Assembly: GCF_028285565.1 (NCBI RefSeq)
Contig: NZ_JANQOY010000043.1
Coordinates: forward strand, 1-37,025
Direction of reading: 5' to 3'
Length of the DNA stretch: 37,025 nt
Source: Acaryochloris sp. IP29b_bin.148
GTDB taxonomy: Bacteria; Cyanobacteriota; Cyanobacteriia; Thermosynechococcales; Thermosynechococcaceae
The translations under genes and the position numbers were made by a program. Positions 34,395 to 37,025 of this stretch are shown here, one piece after another. Within the stretch, counting starts at the first letter, position 1, and every line of letters begins with the position of its first letter. A model generated the notes under the pieces. It made no database searches. It was not told the DNA's origin and was given only the letters and a program-made list of their open reading frames with translations.

Positions 34395-35200
34395 AGATAA
34401 GTGTCGGCTTGCTGGGCTTCGGCCATCAAAACATCAAAGCTGGGAATATCTGTATCCCATTCAATCAGCGTCGGCACCGGACCAAACCGCTGCAGGGCTT
34501 GCTGATAAAGCGTCCAAACCCTAGGCTGGACCGGATAACCATGGGTATCAAATAAAAACTGGTCCTGCTCTTCATAACCCGCCAGATGGATCTCTTTAAT
34601 CCGATCGACAGGCAGCACGTCTAAATAGTCCAAGGGGTCAAAGCCATGATTGGTGGCATTGACGTAAACATTGTTGATATCCAAAAGCAGATAACAATCG
34701 GCCTCATCTAAGAGGGCGGCCAAGAACTGCCATTCGGTCAAGCTATTGTGGCGAAACTGAAGATAGGGCGATAGGTTTTCAATCAGAATTCGGCGACCGA
34801 GAAAGTCCTGCACCTGCAAAATCCGATCGGCAACGTAATGGAGGACTGATTCCGTATAGGGCAACGGCGCTAAGTCATTGAAGTAATGGCCGTTGACGGA
34901 CACCCAGGCCAGATGATCGGAAACGTGAACTGGCTCAATCCGATCGGCAAGCTGTTTGAGCTGAGTCAGGTAGTCCATATTCAGCGGATCTGCTGACCCC
35001 AGAGACAAACTAACACCGTGCAGGGTGATCGGATACTGGGCTCGAATTTGTTCCAGGTGATACAGGGGCAAACCACCCCCCAAATAGTTGTCAGAGAGGG
35101 CTTCTAGCCAGGGGATGGTCGGTTGATGGGTGAGGATATGGGTGTAATGTTGCGATCGCAACCCAATCCCAGCACCCTGAATCGTTGTCATTGCAACCAT
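34370..35200 (-). CDS. bufB: BufB-type DUF692 multinuclear iron (MNIO) enzyme
   Basis: A 276-aa TIM-barrel enzyme of the DUF692/MNIO family, which uses a multinuclear iron centre and O2 to modify cysteines in peptides. Start at 35200 (MVAMTTIQGAGIGLRSQHY) is set by GGAG 5 nt upstream; the frame to 35245 runs into a hairpin. Family motifs in order: LEALSDNYLGGG, HGVSLSLGSADPL, PVHVSDHLAW, NDLAPLPYTE, RILIENLSPYL, LLLDINNVYVNATNHGFDP, EIHLAGY, DTHG and TLIEWDTDIP. The SDNY replaces the more usual ENY/ENF. With bufA upstream it should convert precursor cysteines to copper-binding groups. Confidence 0.93.
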   Translation of the reverse strand: MVAMTTIQGAGIGLRSQHYTHILTHQPTIPWLEALSDNYLGGGLPLYHLEQIRAQYPITLHGVSLSLGSADPLNMDYLTQLKQLADRIEPVHVSDHLAWVSVNGHYFNDLAPLPYTESVLHYVADRILQVQDFLGRRILIENLSPYLQFRHNSLTEWQFLAALLDEADCYLLLDINNVYVNATNHGFDPLDYLDVLPVDRIKEIHLAGYEEQDQFLFDTHGYPVQPRVWTLYQQALQRFGPVPTLIEWDTDIPSFDVLMAEAQQADTYLCQHHLQN

Positions 35201-35218
35201 AAATACTCCAAAACGTAA

Positions 35219-35247
35219 GAATGCCTGCTGTGAACAAGCAGGCATTC
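35219..35247. terminator. Perfect 11-bp hairpin between bufA and bufB
   Basis: GAATGCCTGCT (35219-35229) and its exact complement (35237-35247) enclose a 7-nt loop. On the minus strand it is followed by TTACGTTTTGG, a weak T-rich tract. It sits 22 bp past the bufA stop and 18 bp ahead of the bufB start, so it may act as a partial terminator or 3'-stabilising stem that lets bufA be expressed above bufB. Confidence 0.65.
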
Positions 35248-35269
35248 GAACCTTGCTGAGTGAAGCGTT

Positions 35270-35584
35270 TTAGCCTTTCTCCTTTTCTTCTTCAACCGCT
35301 TCAGCAGGAGGTGCAGCCTCTTTCAAGGTTGATCCAACAATTTTTTCGCAGGTACCAGCAGGGACATAGATCCACTCTTCTGGATCGTTATCAACGGTGG
35401 CTTTACCAGAACAGTCATGCTTGCTGGTGCCACAGTCATTAAGGCCAGCCTTGACGATACCCGCACATTTTTCATAACCGGGCTTCCCGGCAACTGCATC
35501 ATCCGATTGAGTTGCCACTAGGCCGAGGGCCAGCACACCGGATAAAGCGGTGGTAACAGCAACGGCTTTAGTCGTCGTTTTCAT
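35270..35584 (-). CDS. bufA: Bufferin precursor peptide BufA1 (DUF2282-type)
   Basis: A 104-aa exported precursor. A signal peptide covers about residues 1-32 ([19 protein letters not shown], cleavage near AVA|GK). The core has four cysteines at C40, C51, C58 and C79 in the family pattern [21 protein letters not shown] and [13 protein letters not shown]. The tail (residues 88-104) is Glu/Ala-rich. In described bufferins, DUF692 enzymes convert cysteines of such peptides to thiooxazole-type groups that bind copper in the periplasm. The same four-Cys layout and the bufBC genes downstream make this a confident assignment; copper binding is inferred from the family. Confidence 0.92.
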   Translation of the reverse strand: MKTTTKAVAVTTALSGVLALGLVATQSDDAVAGKPGYEKCAGIVKAGLNDCGTSKHDCSGKATVDNDPEEWIYVPAGTCEKIVGSTLKEAAPPAEAVEEEKEKG

Positions 35585-36008
35585 AATGGAGAATTCCTTT
35601 TAGGAGTTTGCATTCGTTGAGTAGCGTAAGCTGGCGCTTGGCTATTGCTCATATTAAAAATACGAATGAATCCTGCCTTTGGATGTAGATTTCTCGATTT
35701 TGTTGTCGTTTGCACCCAGATTCATTACCTAAAGAGCGTTTGGAGCATTGCGATTTTCTCCAACCGACCTGCCTCCAGAGGAAGAGCTAAGTCCTGCGGA
35801 CGACCTAAAGGTACGCTAACGGCCATCGCAACTCCACTGCCCGGAACGACGGCAGTTTAGAGAATATCGCTGCACTTTCTTCTCGATTACACCGCAAATT
35901 AAATATAAATTTTTTCTTAAATCTTATAAAATTGGCACAGTTCATATTCTTAAAGTCTAGCTAAAAAATCAGCACAGACTTTAATTTTTTATTTATTTGG
36001 AGATAAAA
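35585..36008. promoter_or_regulatory. Divergent promoter region of buf cassette and NTF2-like gene
   Basis: A 424-bp region between divergent genes. 35890-35998 is very AT-rich, a likely promoter for the plus-strand gene; GGAG lies 6 nt before its GTG. The bufA start has AGGA about 10 nt upstream. No clear metal-regulator box (e.g. CopY/CsoR-like) was recognised. A short plus-strand frame at 35645-35860 shows no protein-like features. Confidence 0.4.
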
Positions 36009-36521
36009 GTGAAGAAACAAGCATTAACTCTTGCATTAGCTAGTGTTCTTATCCCTGCAAGCGCTTACGCTTCCGATATCACCACTGAAGAAGTCGAAGC
36101 AGCACAAGCCGCGTGGGGTAATGGCATTGTAGAAATCGGCAAAGCTGAAGACCCTAAACAAGCAGCGATTGCCCATATTGATAAGTTTTACGGGTTTGAG
36201 ATGGGTTCCGTTTTGTTCAAACCCACCTTAGCGTCTGAGGATCAATTCCGAGGGACCAAGCAAGAAGCCTTATCCTATTTCATTGGTCAAGATTTGAAAG
36301 AAGACAAGGGGTTTGCCCTTGCACCTTACACGAAAGTTCGTTGGGAAAACGAAGGCATCATCGTTGACGATGACTCAGCTGTAGCAATGGGTAATTACTA
36401 CTTCACCAAAACCGATGGCGAAGAAGTCAAAGTGGAGTTTACTCTTGGTTACGTTAAAGATGAAGACGGCAATTTAAAGATTAATCTGCATCATTCATCC
36501 CTACCCTATAGCGCTAACTAA
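36009..36521 (+). CDS. Secreted NTF2/SnoaL-like protein
   Basis: A 170-aa protein started at GTG 36009, where GGAG lies 6 nt upstream; the frame opens at TTG 35997 without support. Residues 1-22 are a clean signal peptide (KKQALTLALASVLIPASAYA, cleavage before SDITT). The mature part (EAAQAAWGNGIVEIG, HIDKFYGFEMGSVLFKPT, FTLGYVKDEDGNLKINLHHSSLPY) has the size and strand pattern of NTF2/SnoaL-like folds. Such periplasmic proteins have no agreed role. It is divergent from bufA, so shared control with the bufferin cassette is possible but unproven. Confidence 0.7.
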   Translation: MKKQALTLALASVLIPASAYASDITTEEVEAAQAAWGNGIVEIGKAEDPKQAAIAHIDKFYGFEMGSVLFKPTLASEDQFRGTKQEALSYFIGQDLKEDKGFALAPYTKVRWENEGIIVDDDSAVAMGNYYFTKTDGEEVKVEFTLGYVKDEDGNLKINLHHSSLPYSAN

Positions 36522-36543
36522 TCTAGCTCAGCCCTTATGAAGC

Positions 36544-36581
36544 ATAACGCTCCTTGGCTAGTGCAAACCAAGGGGCGTTAT
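36544..36581. terminator. Bidirectional terminator-like hairpin
   Basis: ATAACGCTCCTTGG (36544-36557) pairs with CCAAGGGGCGTTAT (36568-36581) over 14 bp with one T-G wobble, loop of ten bases. It lies between two convergent genes (ends at 36521 and 36594), the expected place for a shared terminator, though no T-tract is present. Confidence 0.6.
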
Positions 36582-36593
36582 AAACTATGGACC

Positions 36594-36854
36594 CTAACCA
36601 TGAGATTTATAAAGAGCATCAACATCTTCCTTACTAATCTCATGGACAGCCTGATGGAGCTTATATTGCTGAGGGGGCTGGGTCATGATCGCAATCACTG
36701 TTTCTATGGGTGGGCAACCCGGCTCATGACAGGCCAACTGACTAATGGACACCGGGATATCCGCAGGAACCGCAAAGCCTTCAGACACCCAGGCCTTGAG
36801 TCGTTCAATCTGTTCTGGATCCGCTTTAGGCGTGGACGTTTTAAACAAATCCAT
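36594..36854 (-). CDS. Small CPPIETVI-motif protein
   Basis: An 86-aa soluble protein. ATG at 36854 (MDLFKTSTPKADPEQ) is preferred since GGGAG lies about 8 nt upstream; TTG at 36860 is closer than usual. A helical start (ERLKAWVSEGFAVPADI) leads into SISQLACHEPGCPPIETVIAI, whose two cysteines and His could bind a metal, and then a helical tail (HEISKEDVDAL). The motif recurs in small proteins of unknown function in several bacteria. It directly follows the WD40 gene on the same strand, so the two are probably co-transcribed. Confidence 0.75.
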   Translation of the reverse strand: MDLFKTSTPKADPEQIERLKAWVSEGFAVPADIPVSISQLACHEPGCPPIETVIAIMTQPPQQYKLHQAVHEISKEDVDALYKSHG

Positions 36855-36877
36855 TGACAATGCTCCCTACGAAACAA

Positions 36878-37025
36878 CTAGCGAAATCCCTGACCTCGTG
36901 CACTTTGGGTCCAAAGCTGCCATTCTCCTTGCTGGCCCCCTAAGGCTAGGGTCTGACCATCTGGACTCCAAGCCAGCGCTGAACCACTGATACTTTTTTG
37001 CGCTTGGACTAGCTTGGCCCCACCT
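36878..37025 (-). CDS. WD40-repeat protein, C-terminus (partial)
   Basis: On the minus strand the frame enters from the window edge and ends at TAG (36878-36880), about 48 residues. It contains a typical last WD40 blade: SGSALAWSPDGQTLALGG followed by GEWQLWTQ. The rest lies outside the window. The gene ends 23 bp before the start of the CPPIETVI-motif gene, indicating an operon. Its binding partner is unknown. Confidence 0.85.
   Translation of the reverse strand, partial: GGAKLVQAQKSISGSALAWSPDGQTLALGGQQGEWQLWTQSARGQGFR

Larger units (their letters stand above)
1..37025. repeat. HIP1 octamers (GCGATCGC), dispersed
   Basis: At least fifteen copies of GCGATCGC are scattered through coding and non-coding DNA, for example at 1801-1808, 2470-2477 and 35152-35159. 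This highly iterated palindrome is a signature of many cyanobacterial genomes and supports the taxonomic call. Confidence 0.85.

Noticed and set aside
35645..35860. 71-aa plus-strand ORF upstream of the NTF2-like gene
   Set aside because: No ribosome-binding site or recognisable features; more likely part of the divergent promoter region.

Overview
The window reads as a stretch of cyanobacterial chromosome. At least fifteen copies of the HIP1 octamer GCGATCGC are scattered through it (e.g. 1801-1808, 2470-2477, 35152-35159), and many genes belong to families that are typically cyanobacterial: a DUF3386 protein, two DUF29 proteins, a KaiB-domain protein beside pilT, and a DUF4347/ELWxxDGT/RTX exoprotein. 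The flavour is of an Acaryochloris-like or similar large-genome cyanobacterium, but the species is inferred, not shown. No rRNA, tRNA, CRISPR array or intact insertion sequence was seen.

Layout. 1-1140: the 3' end of an unknown gene, then a PIN-domain toxin with an unusual coiled-coil antitoxin. 1400-10200: aldehyde dehydrogenase, a DUF29 protein, a lipoprotein gene split by an in-frame TGA, gyrA, DUF3386, wecB and a small membrane protein. 10200-15700: a long leader with clustered palindromes, pilT, a KaiB-domain protein, a HAD hydrolase, a membrane protein and D-Ala-D-Ala ligase. 15700-21200: a TIGR03943/permease pair, an Ig-plus-beta-propeller membrane protein, two small hypothetical proteins and an alpha/beta-hydrolase-like protein lacking its serine nucleophile. 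21200-25120: a 1-kb spacer with repeats and hairpins, then a perfect Zur-type box heading a flavoprotein-SufE-CobW operon. 25120-31200: GNAT acetyltransferase, an AT-rich gap, a 996-aa exoprotein, and a metal-efflux pair (ArsR repressor and CDF transporter) with two operator-like sites over a good promoter. 31400-33460: a second DUF29 protein and two unknown genes. 33585-35584: a complete bufA-bufB-bufC cassette, predicted to make a copper-binding, post-translationally modified peptide (bufferin). 36000-37025: a secreted NTF2-like protein, a small CPPIETVI-motif protein and the end of a WD40 protein.

Theme. Metal handling recurs: a predicted zinc-starvation operon (Zur box, His-rich CobW GTPase), a Cd/Zn/Pb-type ArsR sensor with its efflux pump, and a predicted copper-chelating RiPP operon. 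The bufferin cassette is the most exciting system here. Bufferins have been described in other bacteria, so the novelty lies in the cyanobacterial setting, the absence of a visible DoxX partner, and the hairpin between precursor and enzyme genes. Other points of interest are the KaiB fold coupled to pilT, a 37-bp dispersed repeat in three copies, and the duplicated cobW tail flanking the GNAT gene.
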